The notes beneath the pieces were generated by a model. The model made no database searches. It was not told where the DNA came from and worked only from the letters and a program-made list of their open reading frames with translations. Below, piece by piece: positions 56,700 to 64,000 of a stretch of DNA of 64,000 nucleotides. Both the position numbers and the translations under genes were made by a program. Position 1 is the first letter of the stretch. Each line of letters opens with the position of its first letter. The stretch is from Peribacillus butanolivorans (lineage in GTDB: Bacteria > Bacillota > Bacilli > Bacillales > DSM-1321): NCBI RefSeq assembly GCF_001273755.1, contig NZ_LGYA01000001.1, positions 1,134,856-1,198,855 on the forward strand, read 5' to 3'.

Positions 56700-56955
56700 T
56701 AGTAATCTTTTTAGAGTCGTCACAGAGAGCCGGAATAGGTGGAAACCGGTACGATATAAGAAGGTGAATGGACTTATGAGTGGTTTCTTGAAATAAGTAG
56801 GGAAACTCGGCTTCCACCGTTAATGGGTTTGGCAAGAAATGTCTAATTTCTTGCTTGAGAGGGAAAAATAATATGTTTTTCCAACTTGAGGTGGCACCGC
56901 GGTATACCGTCCTCTGCAGACACATAATTTGTGTTTGCAGGGGGCTTTTTTTATG
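56700..56955 (+). promoter_or_regulatory. Tryptophan T-box riboswitch 2
   Basis: A second complete T-box directly behind the first: specifier GAATGGACT with UGG at 56769-56771, T-box core TTGAGGTGGCACCGCGG (56886-56902), and a strong terminator (CTCTGCAGACACA / TGTGTTTGCAGGGG, T7 at 56946-56952). Its sequence differs from the first outside the conserved parts, so it is not a recent copy. Confidence 0.93.
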
Positions 56956-57092
56956 CATTTACAATTTTTGTGAAGGTGAACTGGAGAAAGATTTTAGAGA
57001 AAAAATATAAACACAACTCCGAATATGTTTGCCTAAAGGTATAGCAATCGGAAGTTTTCTTTATTGGATTCAAAATTAGGAGGTAATTTTAG

Positions 57093-58487
57093 ATGAATCA
57101 TTTGGATGAAAAAAAGATACTCCGTTTCAAAATGGAAACGATTGAAGGGGATATTCATACACCGATTGCCATTTTTCAAAAATTGGATGATGAAAAGAAG
57201 TTTTTATTGGAAAGTTCGAATTCACATCATGATAATGGTCGCTACTCCTATCTAGGATCAAACCCATATTTGGAGGTGACGTCATTAGGTAATCAAGTAT
57301 ATGTGAAGGATTCTAATACAGGTGAGAAACTCGTAAGGAACATCAATATCATTGAATTTCTAAAAAATCAATTGTTGGTAGAAATAGAAGATTCCCCAGT
57401 TCATCTTCCGCCATTTAATGGTGGGGCAATCGGGTATATGGGCTATGATATTATTCGTCTTTATGAAAACATCGGTCCGGTGCCACCTGATTCTCTTCAA
57501 ATGCCGGATGCTCATTTCCTTTTCTTTAAGGAACTGTATATATTTGATCATGTACTTCAAAAGATTCATCTTTTGACTGCGGAAGAGGAAAGCGAAAAAA
57601 GCTTAATGGGAATGAAGGAGAAAATCAATCGGCCTAGTAAACCGTCAAAGGATATATCGTCAGAATCTTTAGAATTTAATTCTAATTTCAGCCAGGATGA
57701 ATTCGAGAAAATGGTACTTGAAGTAAAGGAAGCGATTGTAGCAGGTGAAGTTTTCCAAGTCGTCTTGTCACAAAGGTTTCAGGCCGACTTTGATGGAGAG
57801 CCTTTCGATGCTTACCGCCGTCTCCGCTTAGCCAACCCATCTCCCTATATGTTTTATATCGAATTTGGTGACTATACTATTATAGGTTCCTCCCCTGAAA
57901 GTTTGATCAGTGTTTCAGCAGGAATGGTTCATGTTAACCCCATTGCCGGTACACGACCAAGAGGGAAGACGGATGAAGAAGATAAAGGCATGGAAAAAAG
58001 CCTGCTGGTGGATGAAAAAGAACTCGCTGAACATAGAATGCTTGTTGATCTCGGAAGAAATGATCTTGGGAGGGTTTGTGAAATAGGCTCAATCCACCTT
58101 ACCGAGGAAATGGAAATTCAAAGATATCAACATGTCATGCATATTGCCTCAAAGATTAGCGGAGAACGTAAGGAAGGATTCACTAGTTTAGATGCATTAA
58201 CGGTATGTCTTCCTGCAGGTACTGTCTCAGGAGCCCCTAAAATTAGGGCAATGGAGTTGATTAACGAACTTGAAAATTGTAAACGCGGGATCTATTCAGG
58301 GGCGATAGGATTTATCGGTTTTGGTGGAGATCTAGATATGGCTCTTGCAATCCGGACGATGATCATAAAAGATGGCAGTGCGTATGTACAGGCCGGAGCA
58401 GGAATTGTATATGATTCAGATCCAAAAACAGAATATGAGGAAACACAAAATAAAGCACGAGCGCTCATGGAGGTTAACACAAAATGA
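57093..58487 (+). CDS. trpE: Anthranilate synthase component I
   Basis: Converts chorismate with ammonia from TrpG to anthranilate; 464 residues. The tryptophan feedback site is kept (FLLESSNSH near residue 45). Catalytic blocks: VFQVVLSQRF, GSSPESLISV, INPIAGTRPRG-type NPIAGTRPRGKTDEED and the C-terminal LPAGTVSGAPKIRAMEL. First gene of trpEGDCFBA, under two T-boxes; it overlaps trpG by four bases (ATGA). Confidence 0.97.
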   Translation: MNHLDEKKILRFKMETIEGDIHTPIAIFQKLDDEKKFLLESSNSHHDNGRYSYLGSNPYLEVTSLGNQVYVKDSNTGEKLVRNINIIEFLKNQLLVEIEDSPVHLPPFNGGAIGYMGYDIIRLYENIGPVPPDSLQMPDAHFLFFKELYIFDHVLQKIHLLTAEEESEKSLMGMKEKINRPSKPSKDISSESLEFNSNFSQDEFEKMVLEVKEAIVAGEVFQVVLSQRFQADFDGEPFDAYRRLRLANPSPYMFYIEFGDYTIIGSSPESLISVSAGMVHVNPIAGTRPRGKTDEEDKGMEKSLLVDEKELAEHRMLVDLGRNDLGRVCEIGSIHLTEEMEIQRYQHVMHIASKISGERKEGFTSLDALTVCLPAGTVSGAPKIRAMELINELENCKRGIYSGAIGFIGFGGDLDMALAIRTMIIKDGSAYVQAGAGIVYDSDPKTEYEETQNKARALMEVNTK

Positions 58488-59089
58488 TTTTATTAATTGA
58501 TAACTATGACTCGTTTACTTATAACCTTTATCAATATTTAGGGGAAGTAGAAAAAGAAATCATCGTGAAAAGAAATGACGAAATCACCATTGCTGAAATT
58601 GAGGAAATGAATCCAAAGGCAATCGTTATTTCACCAGGGCCAGGCCGTCCAGAAAATGCTGGAATTAGCATGGAAATCATACGTTCTTTTTATAAGAAGC
58701 TTCCGCTTTTAGGTATTTGCCTTGGTCATCAGGCTATTGGTGCAACCTTTGGGGCAAATGTGATTGGGGCCAAATATATCATGCACGGCAAAACATCGGT
58801 TATCGAACATGACGGAACAGGGGTATTTGTCAATCAGAATCCACAATTTCCAGTGATGCGTTACCATTCCTTGGTAGTTGAAAGGGAAAGCTTACCTAAT
58901 GAATTAACTGTTACGGCGAGCGCAGTGGATGATGGAGAAATCATGGCTTTAAAACATCAAGATTATCCGCTTTACGGTTTACAGTTCCACCCTGAATCTA
59001 TTGGAACGAAAATCGGTAAGGAACTATTACATGAATTTTATAAGATTGCCGAGACATATCAATTAGAGAAGAAAGAATCCATTTTATAA
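58484..59089 (+). CDS. trpG: Anthranilate synthase glutamine amidotransferase
   Basis: Class I glutamine amidotransferase of 201 residues supplying ammonia to TrpE. Catalytic Cys in [12 protein letters not shown], His-Glu in [10 protein letters not shown], and the N-terminal [18 protein letters not shown]. In B. subtilis the equivalent gene lies in the folate operon and serves both pathways; here it is inside the trp operon, though a dual role cannot be excluded. Confidence 0.95.
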   Translation: MILLIDNYDSFTYNLYQYLGEVEKEIIVKRNDEITIAEIEEMNPKAIVISPGPGRPENAGISMEIIRSFYKKLPLLGICLGHQAIGATFGANVIGAKYIMHGKTSVIEHDGTGVFVNQNPQFPVMRYHSLVVERESLPNELTVTASAVDDGEIMALKHQDYPLYGLQFHPESIGTKIGKELLHEFYKIAETYQLEKKESIL

Positions 59090-59117
59090 TCACAAAAAAC
59101 AATTGGGGGAGTTAGTA

Positions 59118-60140
59118 GTGAAGGAGTATTTAGAAAAGTTAGCAGAGCGTCAAACATTGACGGAAGATGAGATGAGTATAGCAGCCCAAGCGTTATTTTC
59201 TACAGATATTACGGAAAGCGAGATGGCGGCTTTCATTATTGCTCTAAAAGCAAAAGGTGAAACGGCAGGTGAAATTGCAAGCCTTGTCCGAGTCATGAGA
59301 AAAGAAGCAAGAAGTGTGAAAACAAACTGCCTTAATGTGATGGATAATTGCGGAACTGGTGGAGATGGCTCACAAAGCTTCAATATTAGTACCGCTTCAG
59401 CCTTCGTGCTGGCTGGTGCAGGTGTTAAGGTTGCCAAACATGGAAACCGCAGCATTTCAAGTAAAACAGGAAGTGCAGATGTTTTGGAAGAGCTCGGGGT
59501 TAATTTGTTCTTAGAACCAGAAATGATGAAAGAACTGTTAGAGGAAAATGGAATCACTTTCTTATTTGCCCCTTCTGTTCACCCTAATATTGCCCGAATC
59601 ATGAAAGTGAGAAAAGAATTGAAAATCCCGACAATATTTAATCTGATAGGACCATTAACGAATCCCGTTCAGCTTGATACACAATTATTAGGTATTAACC
59701 GCCGTGATATGCTCGAGCTATTTGCAGAAGTACTTCATAAATTAGGCAGAACACGTGCGGTTGTCATCAATGGTGCAGGTTTTATGGATGAAGCCAGCCT
59801 ACAGGGAGAAAATTCACTCGTGCTTCTGGAGCAAGGGGATATTATCCCTTTTACACTCCATCCTGAGGAAGTGGATTTGCCGATTTACGGAAATGACGCA
59901 ATCCGTGGCGGTGATGCAAAAGAAAATGCTGATATTATGCTCCGCCTCTTAAAAGGTGAAAAAGGTGCATATCGTGACACCGTTTTATTGAATGCAGGTT
60001 TGGGTTTATACGCCCATGGAACGGCAGCAACGATCAAAAAAGGAATTACCTTGGCGGAAGAAAGTCTGGACAGCGGATCGGCTCTTGAAAAATTAGAAAA
60101 TCTAATTGCCTATGGCAACAGAAATAAGGTGGTAATGTAA
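59118..60140 (+). CDS. trpD: Anthranilate phosphoribosyltransferase
   Basis: Adds phosphoribose to anthranilate; 340 residues. PRPP-binding motif [17 protein letters not shown], then [20 protein letters not shown] and [13 protein letters not shown] 59118 is taken as start because GGGGGAG at 59105-59111 precedes it; the TTG at 59103 lies before that site. It ends one base before the trpC ATG. Confidence 0.96.
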   Translation: MKEYLEKLAERQTLTEDEMSIAAQALFSTDITESEMAAFIIALKAKGETAGEIASLVRVMRKEARSVKTNCLNVMDNCGTGGDGSQSFNISTASAFVLAGAGVKVAKHGNRSISSKTGSADVLEELGVNLFLEPEMMKELLEENGITFLFAPSVHPNIARIMKVRKELKIPTIFNLIGPLTNPVQLDTQLLGINRRDMLELFAEVLHKLGRTRAVVINGAGFMDEASLQGENSLVLLEQGDIIPFTLHPEEVDLPIYGNDAIRGGDAKENADIMLRLLKGEKGAYRDTVLLNAGLGLYAHGTAATIKKGITLAEESLDSGSALEKLENLIAYGNRNKVVM

Positions 60141-60917
60141 ATGGATAATATTTTAACGAAAATTATTGAACAGAAAAAAGTAGAAGTAGCACGGTTAAAA
60201 GAAATGGGTTTAGATGATGGGGAAATGATCAATACAGTCAGACCTTCTCTTGTAGAAAAATTGAAAACGGCGAAATCAATCGCGGTTATCGCGGAAATTA
60301 AACGCGCATCCCCATCAAAAGGAGACATTAAAATGAATGTCGATCCAATCGAGCAGGCTCTTTCTTACGAAAAAGGTGGAGCCGCAGCCATATCGATATT
60401 GACGGATGAGGTTTTCTTTAAAGGGTCAATTGCCGATTTAAAAAACGTGAGCCAGGCTATACAAATTCCAAGGTTATGTAAAGATTTCATCATTGATGAA
60501 ATCCAAATCGACCGTGCCTATCAAGCTGGTGCGACTATCATTCTATTAATTGTGGCAGCTCTTTCAAAAGAACGCCTTCATGATTTATATCAATATGCAA
60601 AACATAAAGGGCTTGATGTATTAACAGAAGTCCATGATGAAGCCGAGTTAAAACAAGCACTTGAGCTTAATGCAGAGCTGATAGGTATTAACAATCGAAA
60701 TTTAAAAACATTCGAAGTGGATTTGGCGGTTACGGAACGACTTGCGAAGCTACTTGATCCAAAACGTCACATCATTATCAGTGAAAGTGGAATCAAGACA
60801 AAAGAAGACGTACAGCGTGTGAGGAAAGCAGGGGCGAGGGGCATTTTAGTTGGAGAAACATTAATGATATCACCTAACCTTCCAAATACGATGGCAGAAC
60901 TGCAAATGAGTTTATAA
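60141..60917 (+). CDS. trpC: Indole-3-glycerol phosphate synthase
   Basis: TIM-barrel enzyme of 258 residues forming indole-3-glycerol phosphate. Hallmarks: AVIAEIKRASPSKGDI with the catalytic Lys, ISILTDEVFFKGS, RLCKDFIIDEIQI, LIGINNRNLKTFEVD and SESGIKTKEDV. It starts immediately after the trpD stop, with AAGGTGGTAATG inside the end of trpD as ribosome site. Confidence 0.96.
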   Translation: MDNILTKIIEQKKVEVARLKEMGLDDGEMINTVRPSLVEKLKTAKSIAVIAEIKRASPSKGDIKMNVDPIEQALSYEKGGAAAISILTDEVFFKGSIADLKNVSQAIQIPRLCKDFIIDEIQIDRAYQAGATIILLIVAALSKERLHDLYQYAKHKGLDVLTEVHDEAELKQALELNAELIGINNRNLKTFEVDLAVTERLAKLLDPKRHIIISESGIKTKEDVQRVRKAGARGILVGETLMISPNLPNTMAELQMSL

Positions 60918-60927
60918 GGAGATTAAT

Positions 60928-61542
60928 ATGTTTGTAAAAATTTGTGGGATAAAGACATTAGCAGCGGCTCAGACAGCTGTAACATTCGGTGCAGACTTTA
61001 TTGGGTTCATTTTTGCGGAAAGTAGCCGGAAAGTTCATCCGGAAATAGTATGTGAAATAGCTGGGAATCTCCCTGCACACGTAAAAAAAGTCGGAGTGTT
61101 TGCTAATCAAACCGAACAAGAAGTGATACGAAGTGCTGAAATTGCCGGATTGGATTATATTCAGCTGCATGGTAACGAGTCTGCCAGTTTTGCTGAGAGA
61201 ATGCCTCTCCCGGTTATTAAGGCCTTTGCCATCAAGTCAGAGAAAGATCTTGAAAGCCTTCACGATTATCCGGCTGATTTTCTACTAGTAGATCTTCCTA
61301 AAGGAAATTCTGGTAAGGGAATGACTTTGGATTGGGATATGCTTCGTAAAGCGGGCTTACCAAAGGAGAAAATTTTTCTAGCTGGAGGATTGACTTCAGA
61401 AAATGTCGGAAAAGCGATTACTGCCGTATCACCATTCGCAGTTGACGTAGCGAGTGGTGTCGAAACAAATGGATTAAAGGATGCTGCAAAAATAAAAGCT
61501 TTTATTACTAAGGCGAAAAATACAGCCGGAAAAGAGGAATAA
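60928..61542 (+). CDS. trpF: Phosphoribosylanthranilate isomerase
   Basis: TIM-barrel isomerase of 204 residues, starting VKICGIKTLAAAQTAV with the catalytic Cys; other blocks are DFIGFIFAESSRKV, GLDYIQLHGNES, FLLVDLP (catalytic Asp), LAGGLTSENV and VDVASGVETNGLKD. It is a separate gene, not fused to trpC as in enteric bacteria. Confidence 0.95.
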   Translation: MFVKICGIKTLAAAQTAVTFGADFIGFIFAESSRKVHPEIVCEIAGNLPAHVKKVGVFANQTEQEVIRSAEIAGLDYIQLHGNESASFAERMPLPVIKAFAIKSEKDLESLHDYPADFLLVDLPKGNSGKGMTLDWDMLRKAGLPKEKIFLAGGLTSENVGKAITAVSPFAVDVASGVETNGLKDAAKIKAFITKAKNTAGKEE

Positions 61543-61546
61543 ATAG

Positions 61547-62752
61547 ATGAGTACTTATACACAGCCCGACCAAACTGGTCATTTTGGAGCATATGGTGGC
61601 CGTTTCGTTCCGGAAACCTTAATGGCGGCAATAACAGAGCTTGAAGAAGTATATGAACAATCAAAAAAAGATCCAGAATTCCAAAAGCAACTGAATTATT
61701 ACCTTACTCAATATATTGGTCGTGAAACGCCCCTTTATTTTTCAGAAAATTTAACGAAACTTGCTGGTGGTGCCGATATTTATCTGAAGCGTGAGGACCT
61801 AAATCATACGGGTGCCCATAAAATCAATAATACGATTGGTCAGGCTTTGTTGACACAAAAAATGGGTAAGAAAAAAGTCATTGCCGAAACAGGTGCAGGA
61901 CAGCATGGAGTGGCAACGGCGACAGTTTGTGCTTTGCTGAAGTTAGAGTGCATCATTTTTATGGGAGAGGAAGATATCAGGAGACAGAAATTAAATGTTT
62001 TCCGGATGGAACTTCTGGGTGCCAAGGTCATATCTGTATCACAAGGAAGCGGGACACTAAAGGATGCAGTCAATGAGGCGTTACGGTACTGGGTAGCTAA
62101 TGTGGAAGACACTCATTATATTATGGGGTCAGTCCTTGGTCCGCATCCATTCCCTGTTATTGTACGCGATTTTCAAAGCGTGATTGGTAAGGAAACGAAG
62201 CGTCAGTATTCCGAAGTGGTACATGCCCTTCCTGATGCCATAGTCGCTTGCATAGGCGGTGGCAGCAATGCAATGGGGATGTTTTATCCATTCATTGAGG
62301 ATGAAACGGTTAAATTATATGGAGTAGAAGCAGCAGGTCATGGTCTTGATACACCGTTACATGCTTCAAGCTTAACAAAAGGAAAGCCAGGGGTGCTTCA
62401 TGGGGCATTCATGTATGTATTGCAGAACGAAGACGGCCAGATTCAGGAGGCACATTCGATTTCAGCAGGGTTAGATTATCCGGGGGTTGGACCGGAACAC
62501 AGTTTTCTAAAAGATACAAATCGCGTGACATATACTTCAGTTACCGATCAAGAAGCTCTAGAAGCTCTCGTATTGCTTTCAAAGGAAGAAGGGATCATAC
62601 CTGCATTGGAAAGTTCACATGCCATCTCCTACGGTTTAAAACTTGCCAAAGAAATGGAGAAAGGGACAGGCTTGGTGATTTGCTTATCTGGCCGTGGCGA
62701 TAAGGATGTTGAAACGGTCCAATCTATATTAGGGGGTAGCGAACATGAATAA
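61547..62752 (+). CDS. trpB: Tryptophan synthase beta chain
   Basis: PLP enzyme of 401 residues joining indole and serine. PLP lysine in [17 protein letters not shown], phosphate cup [10 protein letters not shown], and [13 protein letters not shown]. It is the standard catalytic TrpB1 type, with N-terminal [14 protein letters not shown]. It overlaps trpA by eight bases, giving coupled synthesis of the alpha-beta complex. Confidence 0.97.
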   Translation: MSTYTQPDQTGHFGAYGGRFVPETLMAAITELEEVYEQSKKDPEFQKQLNYYLTQYIGRETPLYFSENLTKLAGGADIYLKREDLNHTGAHKINNTIGQALLTQKMGKKKVIAETGAGQHGVATATVCALLKLECIIFMGEEDIRRQKLNVFRMELLGAKVISVSQGSGTLKDAVNEALRYWVANVEDTHYIMGSVLGPHPFPVIVRDFQSVIGKETKRQYSEVVHALPDAIVACIGGGSNAMGMFYPFIEDETVKLYGVEAAGHGLDTPLHASSLTKGKPGVLHGAFMYVLQNEDGQIQEAHSISAGLDYPGVGPEHSFLKDTNRVTYTSVTDQEALEALVLLSKEEGIIPALESSHAISYGLKLAKEMEKGTGLVICLSGRGDKDVETVQSILGGSEHE

Positions 62753-63524
62753 ATTAACAAAAGCGCTGCAGGAATGTGAATCTAGGGGAGAAAAAGCATT
62801 TATTCCTTACATTATGGCAGGAGATGGCGGTCTTGAACGGCTAAAGAGCCAACTTATATTCCTTGAAAAAAGCGGGGCAACAGCTGTCGAATTAGGTATC
62901 CCATTCTCTGACCCTGTGGCTGATGGACCGGTTATCCAACAGGCGGGAATCCGTTCTTTGGAGAATGGTACAACTTTAAAAGATATTCTAAAAAAAGTGA
63001 CTGAAATCAAAGGCGATGTAAACATTCCAATCATTTTAATGGGGTATGCAAATTCAATTATGGCATATGGCCTTAAAGAATTCACAGAAGATTGTCTTCA
63101 GGCAGGAATCGCCGGATGTATCATCCCTGATTTGCCAATTGAAGAAGAAGCTGTCTTTTCAACTATAAAAACTGCAGGGATTGTACTGATCCGTCTTGTG
63201 ACGCTCACGTCTTCTAGAGAACGGATTACTCAGATTACGGCAGGGGCAGAGGGTTTTATCTATGCTGTGACTGTAAAGGGCATTACGGGGACCCGTGATG
63301 CCTTTGGAGGAGAACTTGGAGGCTATTTAAAACAGGTAAAAGACCTAAGTCCTGTTCCTGTTCTTGCCGGATTTGGCATCTCTACTCCAGATCATGTCCG
63401 CAATACGGTACAATCCTGCGATGGTGTCATCGTCGGAAGCAAGATAATCGAATGCTTTGAAGCGGGTAAAGAAAATCAAATAAGTGAATTGATACAAGCA
63501 AGTAAAGAATTGGTGCAAAAATAA
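62745..63524 (+). CDS. trpA: Tryptophan synthase alpha chain
   Basis: Cleaves indole-3-glycerol phosphate to indole; 259 residues. Catalytic Glu in [20 protein letters not shown] and Asp in [11 protein letters not shown], with the phosphate loop in VTGTRD-like [14 protein letters not shown] and [10 protein letters not shown]. The ATG lies inside the trpB end. Last gene of the operon; no hisC, tyrA or aroA genes follow within the window. Confidence 0.97.
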   Translation: MNKLTKALQECESRGEKAFIPYIMAGDGGLERLKSQLIFLEKSGATAVELGIPFSDPVADGPVIQQAGIRSLENGTTLKDILKKVTEIKGDVNIPIILMGYANSIMAYGLKEFTEDCLQAGIAGCIIPDLPIEEEAVFSTIKTAGIVLIRLVTLTSSRERITQITAGAEGFIYAVTVKGITGTRDAFGGELGGYLKQVKDLSPVPVLAGFGISTPDHVRNTVQSCDGVIVGSKIIECFEAGKENQISELIQASKELVQK

Positions 63525-63529
63525 GAAAA

Positions 63530-63551
63530 GGAGAGCCTTTAATGGCTCTCC
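63530..63551 (+). terminator. Hairpin after trpA
   Basis: A perfect 8-bp stem GGAGAGCC / GGCTCTCC with a 6-nt loop, six bases after the stop. No T tract follows, so termination may be partial. Confidence 0.5.
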
Positions 63552-63828
63552 CCAGGGTAAATACAAATTAGGAAAAGACGGAGTCATCGTAATATAGTTC
63601 CAGGTGGACAGCTTCAATATACGGATGCCAGTTCTGCTACTTCAGATGAGGTTTTCAGATGATAAGAGAAGGTACTCCACTCAAAAAAAGACTGCCCCTG
63701 AAGAGGCAGCCGATGCTGTGTTATTCTTCACATCCCCCTGGAGTCGGGTTGTAACTGGTCGAACTTAGTTGCGGATGGCAGCTTGATTATGGATTAACCA
63801 TGGAGATGGACAATCATGTCTAAAGTAA
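63552..63828. other. Intergenic region, no gene recognised
   Basis: Contains a CTGCC/GGCAG hairpin (about 63692-63709). A 24-codon frame fragment at about 63587-63661 reads RNIVPGGQLQYTDASSATSD and then stops; it may be a coding relic but was not identified. Confidence 0.35.
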
Positions 63829-63857
63829 AAAAAAGCGCTCTATTCCAGAGCGCTTTA
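63829..63857 (-). terminator. Strong minus-strand terminator
   Basis: AAAGCGCTCT pairs with AGAGCGCTTT around ATTCC; on the minus strand it is followed by T8. It would end a leftward transcript entering from beyond the window edge. Confidence 0.75.
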
Positions 63858-63920
63858 CTCCTATATTTAAAACAAAAAAGACTGTAGGCAAAAGCGGTTA
63901 AATTTAATTGTTAAAACAAA

Positions 63921-64000
63921 GTTGATTGGAGCGGAAGGTGCGAGACTCCTGCGGGAAAAGCGCGTCCAAGGGAGACCCCACAGGCGCAAAGGCGCCGAGG
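63921..64000. repeat. Bacillaceae GC-rich interspersed repeat, cut by window end
   Basis: Starts GTTGATTGGAGCGGAAGG, then GCGAGACTCCTGCGGG and the palindromic CAGGCGCAAAGGCGCC. The GC content far exceeds its surroundings. I recall closely similar, intergenic, multi-copy elements of about 120-150 bp in many Bacillus genomes. Only the left part is in the window. Confidence 0.75.

Overview
The window looks like chromosome of a low-GC, endospore-forming Bacillota in the Bacillaceae (Bacillus/Peribacillus type). Gene order follows the Bacillus subtilis ykv-yku-ykr-pdh region for much of its length: ykvI, ykvS, ptsHI, ykwC, patA, cheV, ykyB, ykuE, ykuI, ykuJ, darB, ccpC, dapH-dapL, ktrC, rnjA-rpoY, ykrA, def, ykyA, pdhABCD, sr1, speA, yktA. 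No rRNA, tRNA, CRISPR array, prophage or intact insertion sequence was seen. Taxon and synteny statements rest on recall of the families, not on a search.

Layout. 1-7.5 kb: an M3 oligoendopeptidase (cut by the window edge), a YkvI-type membrane protein, a lipoprotein, YkvS, a small sigma factor, a thermonuclease-like lipoprotein and an N-terminally short FetB permease. 7.7-19.5 kb: ptsHI, a candidate small RNA, a frameshifted SDR gene, ykwC, patA, corA, cheV behind a SigD-like promoter, ykyB, a proline/tyrosine-rich small protein, paired fluoride channel genes and a Tat-exported phosphoesterase. 19.6-32 kb: an SLC13 permease, the degenerate EAL protein YkuI, darB, an MFS exporter, a tauE remnant beside ccpC, dapH-dapL and ktrC. 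32-43.5 kb: rnjA-rpoY, ykrA, def, an unlisted YjcZ-family peptide, ykyA and the pyruvate dehydrogenase operon.

43.7-53 kb is the accessory stretch. It holds a decayed urocanate hydratase gene, the dual-function RNA gene sr1 with two CcpN-type operators, an RHS fragment, and a sulfur amino acid cluster. That cluster has methionine gamma-lyase, an aminotransferase with an in-frame TAG, a remnant of a sigma-54 activator and an amino acid ABC transporter. Two near-identical -24/-12 promoters, at 47328 and 50497, drive its two halves. Its local activator is reduced to the C-terminal helix-turn-helix.

53-64 kb: speA, a nitronate monooxygenase-like gene, yktA, then two tandem tryptophan T-box riboswitches in front of a complete trpEGDCFBA operon. 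The window ends in a GC-rich Bacillaceae interspersed repeat.

Functional links: PatA, DapH and DapL are three steps of the acetylase branch of diaminopimelate/lysine synthesis. HPr/EI, CcpC and SR1/CcpN tie several loci to carbon regulation, and PdhABCD sits beside sr1. KtrC and DarB are both members of c-di-AMP-responsive families.
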